A DNA stretch of 45,456 bases from JBFHES01 sp041584015 (GTDB lineage: Bacteria; Bacteroidota; Bacteroidia; Bacteroidales; M50B96). Position numbers and translations under genes: made by a program. Every line of letters begins with the position of its first letter. The first letter of the stretch is position 1. This document shows positions 18,301 through 27,248 of the stretch, piece by piece. The stretch spans positions 1 to 45,456 of the forward strand of contig JBFHES010000004.1 of the NCBI GenBank assembly GCA_041584015.1, written 5' to 3'. The notes beneath the pieces were generated by a model that saw only the letters and a program-made list of their open reading frames with translations, was not told where the DNA came from and made no database searches.

Positions 18301-18708
18301 AGCTAAACCACCTGAACCTAATTGGGCATCTACAGTAAATATATAAAAGGTATTGGCATCTAATGGTTTGGGAACAACAACCGCTGATTGCGATGCAGAC
18401 CAGTCTCCGAGCAATTCGCCTCCAGGTGAACTGGAAGAAGAGTTGGTCATCATTTGATGATTCGCATTATATACAACGCTGCCATCCGTATAAAACAATA
18501 AATTGCCAAGATCATCTGAAATAGTCGCGACGCCCTCATTTGTATTCACCATGGCATCCATCAGATACATGGGATTACCATTCGATTGATAGGTATTCCA
18601 GGTTAATCCACAATTCTGACCAAAGTACCAATTATTGCCTTCATTGGTTTGGGCTTGTGCTAATGTAAACGCTAAGAAAAATATCGGCAAGAGTAGTAAT
18701 CGCTTCAT
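15310..18708 (-). CDS. T9SS type-A secreted protein, paralogue 2 (8 Ig-like repeats)
   Basis: The signal peptide is LLLLPIFFLAFTLAQAQ. The head repeats the plan of its neighbour with NNWYFGQNCGLTW, DDLGNLLFYTDG, ANGLDVWVISHQWNNNQF, LKASPGGTMLALA and GVEFSPDQHYLYGSQCGG. A PKD-like unit (FVYNAGGVFQVQLIT) follows. Eight Ig-like repeats then span roughly residues 475-1045, opening LDLGPDTVLC, ADLGIDITSGLC, PPLADSEYLC, IDLGADITIC, NTDTAVC, LPSDTSLC, LDLGEDTAIC and ISFGVDSLIS. The eighth lacks the first Cys and carries VTQPGWYTIEV. The C-terminus is a type-A sorting domain (TVYPNPANKFVTINY ... GLYFIKLHTEEG). It lies between two paralogues on the same strand with gaps of 151 and 210 bp. Confidence 0.88.
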   Translation of the reverse strand: MKRLLLLPIFFLAFTLAQAQTNEGNNWYFGQNCGLTWNTYQSNGNPMYLMDAMVNTNEGVATISDDLGNLLFYTDGSVVYNANHQMMTNSSSSSPGGELLGDWSASQSAVVVPKPLDANTFYIFTVDAQLGSGGLAYSRVDMTANGGLGDIDLAEKNIMLFNPTTEKITAVQHANGLDVWVISHQWNNNQFNVYLVNSSGVQNLTPVISMIGEVHSGTSTSTIGYLKASPGGTMLALANSGPDYWEIFEFNNATGVISNNLLLNDPSFNDCYGVEFSPDQHYLYGSQCGGGNIHQWDVTTFTLPALNASHQIVATYGCPYGGAIQLAPDQKIYCSRYQTKYVARINEPNQPGISCDYEDLAVLLGPTEPQAKTAMIGLPTFITSFFNNAEFTFETSCLDTITTFTIPNTNGLDYAYWNFNYPSTDPQWLLTDTTFIVDFVYNAGGVFQVQLITERDNVFDTLVQSVVVSYLPVLDLGPDTVLCTNEAIQMDLSHYDNYSLAGFASYYWEADIGPNTYYDSSANYLIDKPGLYHLSIYTDSICGSTTDEFEVFYNNVEADLGIDITSGLCVGDVETLDATYSNPVFGNTTYMWSTNQNTSTINVTTSGTYTVTVSLDECEDIDEIEVWFDQALQPPLADSEYLCIGSSILLDALNPGANYIWSTGGFAQEEEILTAGIYTLTISNACGAITDEIELLELGDPAIDLGADITICEGTVEHLDADNGMSDQTFSWSTGAQTPQIAVASQGIYSVTVSNQCGSSMDMIYVASEAAITNIFNTDTAVCAGFVLDSEIADATYSWSTGEQTQSIVISATGDYELEITNACGTVSDIIHVEIIDLVDQLPSDTSLCPGVTLLLDAGNTGALYQWSDGSNNQVAEINTAGIYTLEMINECGSTFDTIVVSSFNVNLDLGEDTAICAGDIYILDATQQDASYQWSTGEITPSIEVLTSGQYAVTVSHHCGDIDDDVSIEVLESPEISFGVDSLISQTDSVLLSPNLLNVSSCVWSTGETGETIVVTQPGWYTIEVVSDAGCLSTAAVYVDFYWGIEEFGANSNSITVYPNPANKFVTINYATFPVDLVQVFNSLGQLVIQKNETGKGLLRIETTGLQNGLYFIKLHTEEGHIFVEQFTVSR

Positions 18709-18729
18709 ATTTTCAATTTCTAGTTAGTG

Positions 18730-18772
18730 AAATTCTATCTTAAGAACACAACGTGCTCGTCAAATAGAATTT
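18730..18772. promoter_or_regulatory. 9-bp dyad upstream of paralogue 2
   Basis: AAATTCTAT (18730-18738) and ATAGAATTT (18764-18772) are perfect inverted copies separated by 25 nt, 21-64 nt upstream of the start codon of the gene ending at 15310. It could be a binding site or a leader hairpin. Confidence 0.35.
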
Positions 18773-18840
18773 TATATATACAAGACAAGACATTTAAAAA
18801 AAGGTTGCCCCATATATAATTTGATTTGCGTTAAAGTAAA

Positions 18841-18903
18841 TGAGCAGGCTAACTTTCAATAATAAATTAAGGAATACTACTATCGAAAGTCAGCTCATGC
18901 TCA
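18841..18903 (-). terminator. Long imperfect hairpin after paralogue 3
   Basis: On the minus strand, 16 nt after the stop at 18919, TGAGCA and then GCTGACTTTC pair with GAAAGTTAGC and then TGCTCA. The stem has 16 bp with one G-U pair and an internal loop, and the apical loop is about 27 nt. The trailing sequence (TTTACTTTAA) is only partly U-rich, so it may be a terminator or a 3'-end stabilising hairpin. Confidence 0.45.
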
Positions 18904-18918
18904 AACCATTGGGGTCTA

Positions 18919-21900
18919 TTACTTAATTACATTAAACGGTTTTATTATTACACGCCTCTCTGAGGTCTGCAATTTTATAAAATAAATGCCTGTGGAATAA
19001 CCATCTGTATCCAATATATAATGCTCCTGAATTAAATCTGTGCTACTTACAAGGCCTCCTATTGAATTATACACTTCAAGTTTATTAACCACCAGACCGT
19101 CAATCTTAATATTTAGTAAGTTGGCGGTTGGGTTAGGGTAAATACTAATCAACTGATCTTCTTTTGTAGAAGTTGGGATTCCCCAATAAAAATCAACGAA
19201 CACTTCAAGTTCGGTCTGACAGCCGTTATCACCGGTAGCAATTATTGAATACCAATCGGGCTGTGTAACGGTAATATTCTCTGTGGTTTCATTGGTTGAC
19301 CATAAATAACTTGTGGCTCCCGAAATTGAAGGCGCTAGCACAATACTGTTTGATTGAGAAATTATCGTGTCTGTACCAAAATCAATTGTTGGTGATTCGA
19401 GGACGTTAAGAGCCAAATCATCATTAAGAATTCCACAAACATGCGTTACGGTAACACTATACGAACCGGTAGTACCTGTTTCTATTGACGCTGTTGTTGC
19501 TCCATTCGACCAGTTATAACTAGCACCTATATGGGTAGCATCCAACAATACCATATTTCCATCACAAATTGTTGTATCAGGTCCCAAATCTAAATTCGGA
19601 TCGAATAAAGTAACATTCACGGTATCCGAAATTGTTTCACAAATATTTGTAACCTCAACTATATATTGGCCTGGTGCGGCAACTTGGGTGCTTTGTGTTA
19701 ATGCTCCGGTAGACCATGAATACATACAACCCGGATTACCTGCATCAAGAATCATTGGCTCGCCCGGACAAATAACTGTATCATCTGGTAGCGGATCTTC
19801 AATAAGCAAGAATTCAACATGCACTACATCTGAATAGCTCCCGCATGCATTTGTTATATCTATACCATAATCACCCGGTGTAGTTATAACAATTGATTGT
19901 GTTACATCCCCTGTAGACCATAGATATTCGGCATTTGGCACATTGGTATCCAGTATAGATCCTTCACAAATAATGGTATCGGCCGGAAATATATCATCAA
20001 CCGGCAGATCTCCGTAGACATAAATGTCATCAATATTGCTTCCGCACTTATTAGTAACTGTAACCGAATAGAGCCCTTCTGCCAGCACTGCAATTTGCGG
20101 TGTTTGTGCATTAGTACTCCACTGGTAGGTTTCTTCAGCAAAACCCGTTGAAGCATCTAATACTTCGGCTAGACCAATACAAACCGTAACATCTTGTCCA
20201 AGATCCACTTCTGGTATATCCAATGGAAACAATTCAATTTCATCTTCTATAGTGCCACAGGCATTCATTATAGTAACGCTATAAATCCCAGGTAAACTTA
20301 ACTCCTCTTCCGAACCTGTTCCGCCAGTAGACCAAATATAAGATGCACCCGGATTATTGGCATACAAAATCATTGAAGTACCGGCACACAAATAATCATC
20401 TGGCCCAAATGGTGGAACAAGTGGGTTATCGAAGAAAACATTAATCTCATCGATATCCTGACAATTATCTAAAGTTACCGTTACAGTGTAGGTGCCAGAA
20501 TTAGTGACATTAATTGTATTGCTAATTTGATTGGTACTCCAGGCATAAGTTGTTGTGCCATATGCAGGATCATTATATGTTGCATCTAATATTTGAGTTT
20601 GCCCCAAGCAAAGTACGCCCGAAATATCTAAACCCAAATCGGCAACCACATTATTATAGGCCACTTCAACTATATCAGTTGAAGTACCGCATATTGAATC
20701 GGCATAAATTGTTAAGGTGTAAGTCCCCGGTTTATCAATCAAGTAAACGGCGCTGGAATCGAAATATGTATTCGGACCAATTTCTGCTTCCCAATAATAT
20801 TCACAAGCCCCGGTTAGAGAAAAAACATCATTAAAAGACATATCAAACTCTACTGATTCATTGGTACATAAAACCAAATCAGGCCCCAAATCGGCATCAG
20901 GAATGTAAGAAACATAAACAGTTTGTATGAGTGTGTCAAAATCATTATTTCTTTCGGTAATTAACTCCACCTGATAAACACCTCCTTGCTCATAAACAAT
21001 CTCAACAGTGGTTATTGTATCTTGTAATAACCATTGAGGGTCGGTGCTTGGATAATTAAAATTCCAATACGCCATATCTAAGCCCTGAGCATTAGGGATG
21101 GTAAATGTTGTAACGGTGTCGTAACATGAAGTTTCAAATTCAAACTCAGCCTGATTAAAGAATGAGGTGATGAAAGTTGGTAGTCCTTCTTTTGACACCC
21201 TAACATCTGTTCCAGATGGGTTCCCAAGATAGGCTGCCTGATCAACGTAACCGCATGCTAATCCACCAGCCATTGGATCGTTTATCCTACCCAAATAATT
21301 CTGGTAATTTCTTGCAAGGTAAATTCTCCCGTCAATTGCCAGTTGCAAAGCTCCGCCATATTCAGTGCTTAGCGAGCCTACCTGAACTTCTGATGCTAAA
21401 ATATTAGCCGCAGTAAGATCATATTGTCGCAAGGGATAACCCCATCGTTCCGAACCATACAAGTAATGCTCGTCTGGCGAAAACTCCACACCATAGCAAT
21501 CTTCGTAAACTGATTGTTGCAACAAGATTGGATTAGAGATAACACCTGTTGCATTATTAAAATCAAACAATTCGTAGTAAGAGTCACCCTCCACAGCGTT
21601 AACAAGCATTGTTCCACCGGGTGAAGCTTTAAGGTAGCCACGTGTATTGGATGTAGTACCCGTAGCAATTTGTCCTACGTTTGAATAAACCGGAGTAAGT
21701 ACATTTACACCTGCATTGGTTACGAGATATGCGACAAATGTATTCGTTTGCCACTGATGTGAAATTACCCATATATCAGTTCCGTTAACATGATTAACTG
21801 CTGAAATCTTTTCACACGAAGGTGAATAGAGCGGCACGTTCTTTTCGGTAACATCTATATCCCCCATTCCCATATTGGCCGTCATATCAACACGTGAATA

Positions 21901-22326
21901 GGTAATTCCGTTAACTCCGGCAATATCATCCACAGCAAAAATATAAAAGGTGTTTGGATCCTGAGGTTTAGGAATGATAACACCAGACTGCGTAGATGAC
22001 GGGTTGCCAAGCAGGGTTCCACCCACCGAAGAGCCATATGTGTTTGCCATTTGTAGATGATTGGCATCCCAGGCTTTAATTCCATCGGTATAAAAGAGCA
22101 AATTACAATTTGCATCGGCAATAGTCGCCACTCCTTCATTGGTTATCAATTGACCATCAAGCAACGCTTCTGGCTCACCTGTAGTTAAATAATTATCGCA
22201 CCAGGTTAATCCGGCATAATTTCCAAAATACCAAATTGCACCTTGATTGGCTTGACTAGAACCGGCCTGCCCAAAGCTCATTATCGTTGTAATCAAAAAG
22301 GCAGAAAAAAATAAAAATCCTCTCAT
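18919..22326 (-). CDS. T9SS type-A secreted protein, paralogue 3 (8 Ig-like repeats)
   Basis: This is the upstream member of the tandem trio. The signal peptide is FLFFSAFLITTIMSFGQ. The head has AIWYFGNYAGLTW, DANCNLLFYTDG, VNGTDIWVISHQWQTNTF, LKASPGGTMLVNA and GVEFSPDEHYLYGSERWG, followed by a PKD-like unit (YEQGGVYQVELIT). Eight Ig-like repeats open ADLGPDLVLC, ADLGLDISGVLC, PPFGPDDYLC, VDLGQDVTVC, IFPADTIIC, LPDDTVIC, LDLGPDTTIC and IDFGTDTIIS. They match those of paralogue 2 one for one in order, so the two share a recent common ancestor. The eighth again loses its first Cys and has TQPDWYSI. A type-A sorting domain begins SIYPNPTANLLNIKI. The gene is divergent from the TamB-like gene. 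Confidence 0.88.
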   Translation of the reverse strand: MRGFLFFSAFLITTIMSFGQAGSSQANQGAIWYFGNYAGLTWCDNYLTTGEPEALLDGQLITNEGVATIADANCNLLFYTDGIKAWDANHLQMANTYGSSVGGTLLGNPSSTQSGVIIPKPQDPNTFYIFAVDDIAGVNGITYSRVDMTANMGMGDIDVTEKNVPLYSPSCEKISAVNHVNGTDIWVISHQWQTNTFVAYLVTNAGVNVLTPVYSNVGQIATGTTSNTRGYLKASPGGTMLVNAVEGDSYYELFDFNNATGVISNPILLQQSVYEDCYGVEFSPDEHYLYGSERWGYPLRQYDLTAANILASEVQVGSLSTEYGGALQLAIDGRIYLARNYQNYLGRINDPMAGGLACGYVDQAAYLGNPSGTDVRVSKEGLPTFITSFFNQAEFEFETSCYDTVTTFTIPNAQGLDMAYWNFNYPSTDPQWLLQDTITTVEIVYEQGGVYQVELITERNNDFDTLIQTVYVSYIPDADLGPDLVLCTNESVEFDMSFNDVFSLTGACEYYWEAEIGPNTYFDSSAVYLIDKPGTYTLTIYADSICGTSTDIVEVAYNNVVADLGLDISGVLCLGQTQILDATYNDPAYGTTTYAWSTNQISNTINVTNSGTYTVTVTLDNCQDIDEINVFFDNPLVPPFGPDDYLCAGTSMILYANNPGASYIWSTGGTGSEEELSLPGIYSVTIMNACGTIEDEIELFPLDIPEVDLGQDVTVCIGLAEVLDASTGFAEETYQWSTNAQTPQIAVLAEGLYSVTVTNKCGSNIDDIYVYGDLPVDDIFPADTIICEGSILDTNVPNAEYLWSTGDVTQSIVITTPGDYGIDITNACGSYSDVVHVEFLLIEDPLPDDTVICPGEPMILDAGNPGCMYSWSTGALTQSTQVAAPGQYIVEVTNICETISDTVNVTLFDPNLDLGPDTTICDGNMVLLDATHIGASYNWSNGATTASIETGTTGSYSVTVTHVCGILNDDLALNVLESPTIDFGTDTIISQSNSIVLAPSISGATSYLWSTNETTENITVTQPDWYSIIATGDNGCQTELEVFVDFYWGIPTSTKEDQLISIYPNPTANLLNIKIDGLVVNKLEVYNSIGGLVSSTDLIQEHYILDTDGYSTGIYFIKLQTSERRVIIKPFNVIK

Positions 22327-22369
22327 AGCTATATGTTGTTGGTTAAGTTTCGCTTGCCTCCTAAAGTAT

Positions 22370-22400
22370 ACCTATAGTGCATTCTGATGGCACTATAGGT
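22370..22400. promoter_or_regulatory. Perfect 11-bp inverted repeat between divergent genes
   Basis: ACCTATAGTGC (22370-22380) and GCACTATAGGT (22390-22400) pair without mismatch around a 9-nt loop. The site lies 44-74 nt upstream of paralogue 3 and 187 nt upstream of the TamB-like gene. No U-tract follows on either strand, so an operator or 5'-leader hairpin is more likely than a terminator. The remainder of the 260-bp gap shows only the -7-like box noted with the TamB gene. Confidence 0.5.
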
Positions 22401-22586
22401 CTCAATAACAGAATGATTACCGCAGCACATTTCTTTAGGTTTAACATTACACAGACCAACTAATTGAAATAAATGTTGCATAGCATTTAAATATTGATGA
22501 AAATGCCGTCATTTTTACAGTCCATTATTCATCTCTTCTGCTTACTCATGTTGACTTTAATTGATAGGCAGACTCTGGTCTGAAAT

Positions 22587-25500
22587 TTGTATTTTTGCGA
22601 CAAAGCATCGCTTATCAAAAAAAGGAAAAAAATATTAATTCTTCTCGCTGCAATTCTGCTGCTTATTCCATTAATTGGTTATCCCGTTTTGCAGACAAGT
22701 GGTGTGCAAACCAGGTTAACTAACTGGCTCACCAATAGACTATCAAAACAATTAAACACAACTGTGAGCATAGATAGAGTTGACTTTCGATTCTTCAATA
22801 AGTTGGTTTTAGATGGCGTTTATATTGCAGATAAAGACAATGATACTTTGTGTCATATAAACCAAATTAAACTGGGTATCTTATTTTTTAATAATAAACA
22901 AAAAGAAGTTCAGCTAAGTAGCGTAGCAATCGATCAATTATATCTTAATCTTTATAAAACGGAAGATAGTATCTCTAACTACAGATTCCTGATTGAAGCT
23001 TTCAAACCAAAAGAAAAACGAGACAACGAATGGCAGGTTGATGCGAATGAAATACAACTTAAACAATCGCGAATAAGATACTGGCGGCACGATAAGCAGT
23101 TAAAAGAATTTGGAATGAACTATGCTGATTTGGAGTTTAACAGCATTGATGCATCCATAAGTAACTTTCAATATTTTGCTGATACCATCATTTCTGAAAT
23201 TAATAAGCTTTCGCTGTCTGAAAAATCAGGCCTTAAGTTATCCTCCTTTACCAGCGAAATAGAATTCACCAGCCAGGTTGCTAAATTTAAACAATTTAAC
23301 GCCACAACAAACAACTCAACTTTGGCCAGCTCCTACTGCAACTTTTACTACGACAATGTACAGGCAACATCCTATTTTATAGATAGCGTAAGCTTTGACG
23401 CAGAAATGCTCAAAAGCAACATTAGCTTTAAAGACGTGGAGCTTTTCTCGCCAAGTCTGCAGGGTATGGATGAAAACATTAGCATAAGCGGAGTAATTAC
23501 CGGAACAGTACCACACATGTCTTGCAGCGATATTAATCTACAGTTCGGAAGCATTTCATCGTTTAAAGGCGATTTAGATATGATTGGCCTGCCTGAGGTT
23601 GACGACATGTTTATGCACGCCGACATTGATGCCTTAATAAGTAATAAAGCCGACCTTGAAAGTCTGAAGCTACCTTACATTTCGTCAATTCGATATATGA
23701 AATTGCCTGAAGAAATTGCCAAATTCGGAACGATCCACTACAAAGGAATGTTTACAGGTTTTATTAGTGATATGGTTTCATTCGGAACAATTAACAGTGA
23801 ACTAGGTACCATTGAAACTGACCTTGGTCTTACAAAGGTTAAAGAATCTGAAATGGATTTTCATGGATTGATTGAAACTCAAAACTTTGATCTCGGACAT
23901 TTACTCTCGCTTGACACCATAATTGGAAAAATCGATATGAACCTTAAGTTGAGTGGCTCGCAAAAACCCAATCTGTTAACGGCTGATATTGATGGCAAAA
24001 TCAACTCACTTGAAGCCAACAAATATGAATACAAAGATGTGAGTATTCGAGGCAATATGCTGAACAAACGTTTCGATGGTTTTATTGAGATCATTGATCC
24101 AAACCTTGACTTAGAGTTTAGCGGAATGTTTGACTTTTCGCAAGCGGAACCAAAATTTAAATTCTCGGCAATTGTTGAAAAAGCACGCCTTGACATGCTT
24201 AACCTTTATCATCTTGATACCTTGCCTGAGCTCAGCTTTACAATGAAAACCAACTTTATTGGAAGCGATATTGACAATTTTAAAGGTGAAATATACTTAT
24301 GGGACACAGAATACAAAAGTCTGGATTGTGAGGCTATAATTAGTGAACTATCTATGAACTCCTTTACCATTGACTCAATTGATTACATGATTCTGGAATC
24401 GTCGGCAGCTGACGCTTCATTTGAAGGTAAGTTTACTTTTGGTTCCATGTACAATAACTTCCTGGCCTATGCCAAATTCTTCCTGCCCAGCCTTCCCTTA
24501 AATGCGAATAAGAGCAGCGACAATGACAATTTCGACTTTACAATTGAGCTTAAAAAAACGGAAGATATTACCAACACTTTCATTCCATTTCTAAGGTTCG
24601 AAGAAGGTACTACTTTTACCGGACACTTTAATTCAAACGATAATTCGCTATGGAGCGAAGCCACAATTCCTTCATTCACCTATGGCAATAACACGTTCAG
24701 CAACATTTCGCTTCAAGCTTTATCACAAAACGACACGCTTAATTTAAATGCAACCAGCACTAAAGTTATTTCCTCGGCATCGCTGGAGATCGAACAACTA
24801 AACATTTCCACCAGCACGCATAACGACAGTTCTTTTGTAGCTATTAACTGGCAAAATAGCGACACCATAGATTACAGTGGTCAGTTATCTAACTTATTTA
24901 CTTTCCACCTTACCGACTCTGATGAATTCATTACATTCATCGATATCTTTCCGGGGAATGTCACCATAGCTGATTCCACCTGGGAGGTACTTGATTCCAA
25001 AATTAGTATTGGAGAAAAGCTACTAGAGATTGAATCATTTAATTTTCAGAAGGGCAATCAATACATAAATATGGATGGCGCAGTATCAGAAAGTCCTGAA
25101 GACACGCTCGATGTTCATTTTAGTAAAATCCCTATCTCTAACTTCAACGACCTTTTTGCATCAATGGGTTTTAGTCTGAACGGAATTATTAATGGTTCGG
25201 CCTCTTTGTCCAGCCTTTATAGTAATCCTGTTTTTTATTCAGACCTAAAAATTGATAGCCTTAAAATGAACCAGCAATTACTTGGCGACGCTAGCTTTAA
25301 AAGCAGCTGGAACAATGACCTAAAGCACATCGACATTAACGCCATGATTGCACGCGGACAAGTTAAGCCAATGCGAACCACGGGCTACTACATACCTAAA
25401 TCAGGCGTTATCGATTTAAACATTAGTCTCGATCGATTTTACCTCCATACACTCGAGCCATTTGCGACAGGCCTTGTTTCAGACGTAAAAGGCCTGGCCA

Positions 25501-26996
25501 GCAATGACCTTCACTTAAACGGAACGATAAAAGAACCTGTTCTTTCAGGTGTTATCAAGCTACAAAAAGCATCGTTTGTGGTTGATTATTTAAACACACG
25601 ATACAACCTGAGCAACGATGTTACTTTTGAAAAAAATCGCATTGCTTTTAATAACATTCAACTTTTCGATATGAAAGGACACGAAGCAAGTGCAAGTGGC
25701 TCGGTTACTCATAATTACTTTAAAGATTTTGAACTTGATGTTGATATTGACGCTCAGAACTTTCAGTTCCTGAATACCGAAGAATCGCAAAATGAGCTTT
25801 ATTACGGAACAGCATACGCTACCGGTACGGTTAACATTACTGGTCCGATTAATAAAATACTAATCGATATTAAGGCTAAAACCGAGCAAGGCACAAAATT
25901 CTTTATCCCACTGTACTCAGAATCTGAAGTAACCTCCAGCGACTTCATTACATTTGTTACCAAGACTGAAGTAATTAAGGAAGTAGTTTACGACGAAGCG
26001 CCAGACATGTCAGGTATTGAGCTACTGCTTAAACTTAACGTTACACCGGAAGCCGAGGTGCAACTTATTTTCGATTCCAAGGTTGGTGATCTGGTTAAGG
26101 GGCAGGGAAGTGCAAATTTAAATATGGAGATTAACACTTTGGGTGTTTTTAATATGTATGGCGACTACACCATTTCGAAAGGAGAATACCTGTTTACCCT
26201 GGGTAATTTACTAAGCAAAAAATTTAAAGTAAAACCCGGAGGCACCATCAGTTGGAATGGAGATCCCTATGATGCCGACTTAAATTTAAATACCTACTAC
26301 GGAGTTAATACATCGCTTCAAGATCTGCTGCTTGACACAACCAATTATCGACAGCGAATACCGGTTGAATGTAAAATTGCAATGACGGGTAAACTCTTAA
26401 GCCCGGATTATGGTTTCTCAATTGAGCTTCCTAAGTCCGCAGAATCTGAACGTGCTTTACTACAGAACCTTCCGGAGAATGAACTCAACAAGCAATTTAT
26501 TTCATTACTATTCATCAATAAATTCCAGCCTTTAGCAGGCTTGGATAATACAGGAATTGCACCTACCGGATCTTACAATATTTATGAATCATCAAGTGAG
26601 ATTCTATCGAATCAGCTATCACATTGGTTATCGCAAATTAGTAACGACTTTGATATTGGGTTTACCTACCGACCAGGAGATGATGTTACAAGCGATGAAG
26701 TTGAAGTTGCTCTTAAGACCCAGCTGTTTAACGACCGATTAAGCATTAACGGCAATGTAGGAATGGGAGGACAATATGCCAATAGTAACTCAGTTGTTGG
26801 CGATGTTGAAGCCGATTTAAAACTAAACGAAAGTGGCAAGGTACGTGTGAAGGCCTATTCAAAAGCTAATACTAACTTGGATTACGAAAAGGGTCCATAC
26901 ACAAGAGGTTTTGGTGTCTTTTATCGGGAAGAATTTAACTCTATTGAAGAGCTACTACTTAAATACTTCCCTTATTTAGATCGAATCAAGAAGTAG
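22587..26996 (+). CDS. TamB-like (AsmA/DUF490) translocation and assembly module protein
   Basis: The 1469-aa protein has one N-terminal membrane anchor (ILILLAAILLLIPLIGYPVL) and a very long periplasmic beta-rich region. The start resembles the AsmA-like entry of TamB proteins (TRLTNWLTNRLSKQLNTTV). The last 300 residues match the TamB C-terminal domain, with FNMYGDYTISKGEYLFTLGN near 1185, then FTYRPGD, VEADLKLNESGKVRVKAYSK and FYREEFNSIEELL. Such proteins bridge inner and outer membranes and help outer-membrane protein or phospholipid transport. No partner TamA/BamA is adjacent. The only standard start codon is TTG 22587, but a -7-like TATTTTTG lies at 22590-22597, so translation may start later, for instance at ATC 22614 to give a K-K-R-K-K N-terminus. 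The start is therefore uncertain. Confidence 0.88.
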   Translation: MYFCDKASLIKKRKKILILLAAILLLIPLIGYPVLQTSGVQTRLTNWLTNRLSKQLNTTVSIDRVDFRFFNKLVLDGVYIADKDNDTLCHINQIKLGILFFNNKQKEVQLSSVAIDQLYLNLYKTEDSISNYRFLIEAFKPKEKRDNEWQVDANEIQLKQSRIRYWRHDKQLKEFGMNYADLEFNSIDASISNFQYFADTIISEINKLSLSEKSGLKLSSFTSEIEFTSQVAKFKQFNATTNNSTLASSYCNFYYDNVQATSYFIDSVSFDAEMLKSNISFKDVELFSPSLQGMDENISISGVITGTVPHMSCSDINLQFGSISSFKGDLDMIGLPEVDDMFMHADIDALISNKADLESLKLPYISSIRYMKLPEEIAKFGTIHYKGMFTGFISDMVSFGTINSELGTIETDLGLTKVKESEMDFHGLIETQNFDLGHLLSLDTIIGKIDMNLKLSGSQKPNLLTADIDGKINSLEANKYEYKDVSIRGNMLNKRFDGFIEIIDPNLDLEFSGMFDFSQAEPKFKFSAIVEKARLDMLNLYHLDTLPELSFTMKTNFIGSDIDNFKGEIYLWDTEYKSLDCEAIISELSMNSFTIDSIDYMILESSAADASFEGKFTFGSMYNNFLAYAKFFLPSLPLNANKSSDNDNFDFTIELKKTEDITNTFIPFLRFEEGTTFTGHFNSNDNSLWSEATIPSFTYGNNTFSNISLQALSQNDTLNLNATSTKVISSASLEIEQLNISTSTHNDSSFVAINWQNSDTIDYSGQLSNLFTFHLTDSDEFITFIDIFPGNVTIADSTWEVLDSKISIGEKLLEIESFNFQKGNQYINMDGAVSESPEDTLDVHFSKIPISNFNDLFASMGFSLNGIINGSASLSSLYSNPVFYSDLKIDSLKMNQQLLGDASFKSSWNNDLKHIDINAMIARGQVKPMRTTGYYIPKSGVIDLNISLDRFYLHTLEPFATGLVSDVKGLASNDLHLNGTIKEPVLSGVIKLQKASFVVDYLNTRYNLSNDVTFEKNRIAFNNIQLFDMKGHEASASGSVTHNYFKDFELDVDIDAQNFQFLNTEESQNELYYGTAYATGTVNITGPINKILIDIKAKTEQGTKFFIPLYSESEVTSSDFITFVTKTEVIKEVVYDEAPDMSGIELLLKLNVTPEAEVQLIFDSKVGDLVKGQGSANLNMEINTLGVFNMYGDYTISKGEYLFTLGNLLSKKFKVKPGGTISWNGDPYDADLNLNTYYGVNTSLQDLLLDTTNYRQRIPVECKIAMTGKLLSPDYGFSIELPKSAESERALLQNLPENELNKQFISLLFINKFQPLAGLDNTGIAPTGSYNIYESSSEILSNQLSHWLSQISNDFDIGFTYRPGDDVTSDEVEVALKTQLFNDRLSINGNVGMGGQYANSNSVVGDVEADLKLNESGKVRVKAYSKANTNLDYEKGPYTRGFGVFYREEFNSIEELLLKYFPYLDRIKK

Positions 26997-27248
26997 TGTC
27001 TTTACCCGACGAACTAGATTTTATGCCCAATGCCCAAACTCCCACTATCACTTGTATAAGCAATTATATAACATACAAAAACATTTGGCCATTCGTTTCA
27101 CAAAACATAGCTTTGGTCAGCTTTTTAAATGGCAGAAGGCCAGACCAAACAACTATAATTAAATTCAAGCAAAGCTTTACTAAATTAATTATTAGTTTAG
27201 CGGCGCTTAAACAAAGTTGACATTAAGCAAGCAGCAGAATATACAGTA

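Noticed and set aside
22320..22360. AGGAGG at the 5' side of T9SS paralogue 3 as a Shine-Dalgarno site
   Set aside because: It is about 30 nt from the start codon, too far to act as a ribosome-binding site, and Bacteroidota rarely use such sites.
27112..27149. TTTGGTC/GACCAAA inverted repeat in the gap before the DUF4915 gene
   Set aside because: The stem has only 7 bp with a 24-nt loop and no T-tract, and its position relative to any promoter is unclear.
26996..27220. 74-aa open frame starting GTG at the tamB-like stop codon
   Set aside because: It has no recognisable domain, signal or start context, and its composition looks like translated intergenic AT-rich sequence. I treat the 252-bp gap as non-coding.
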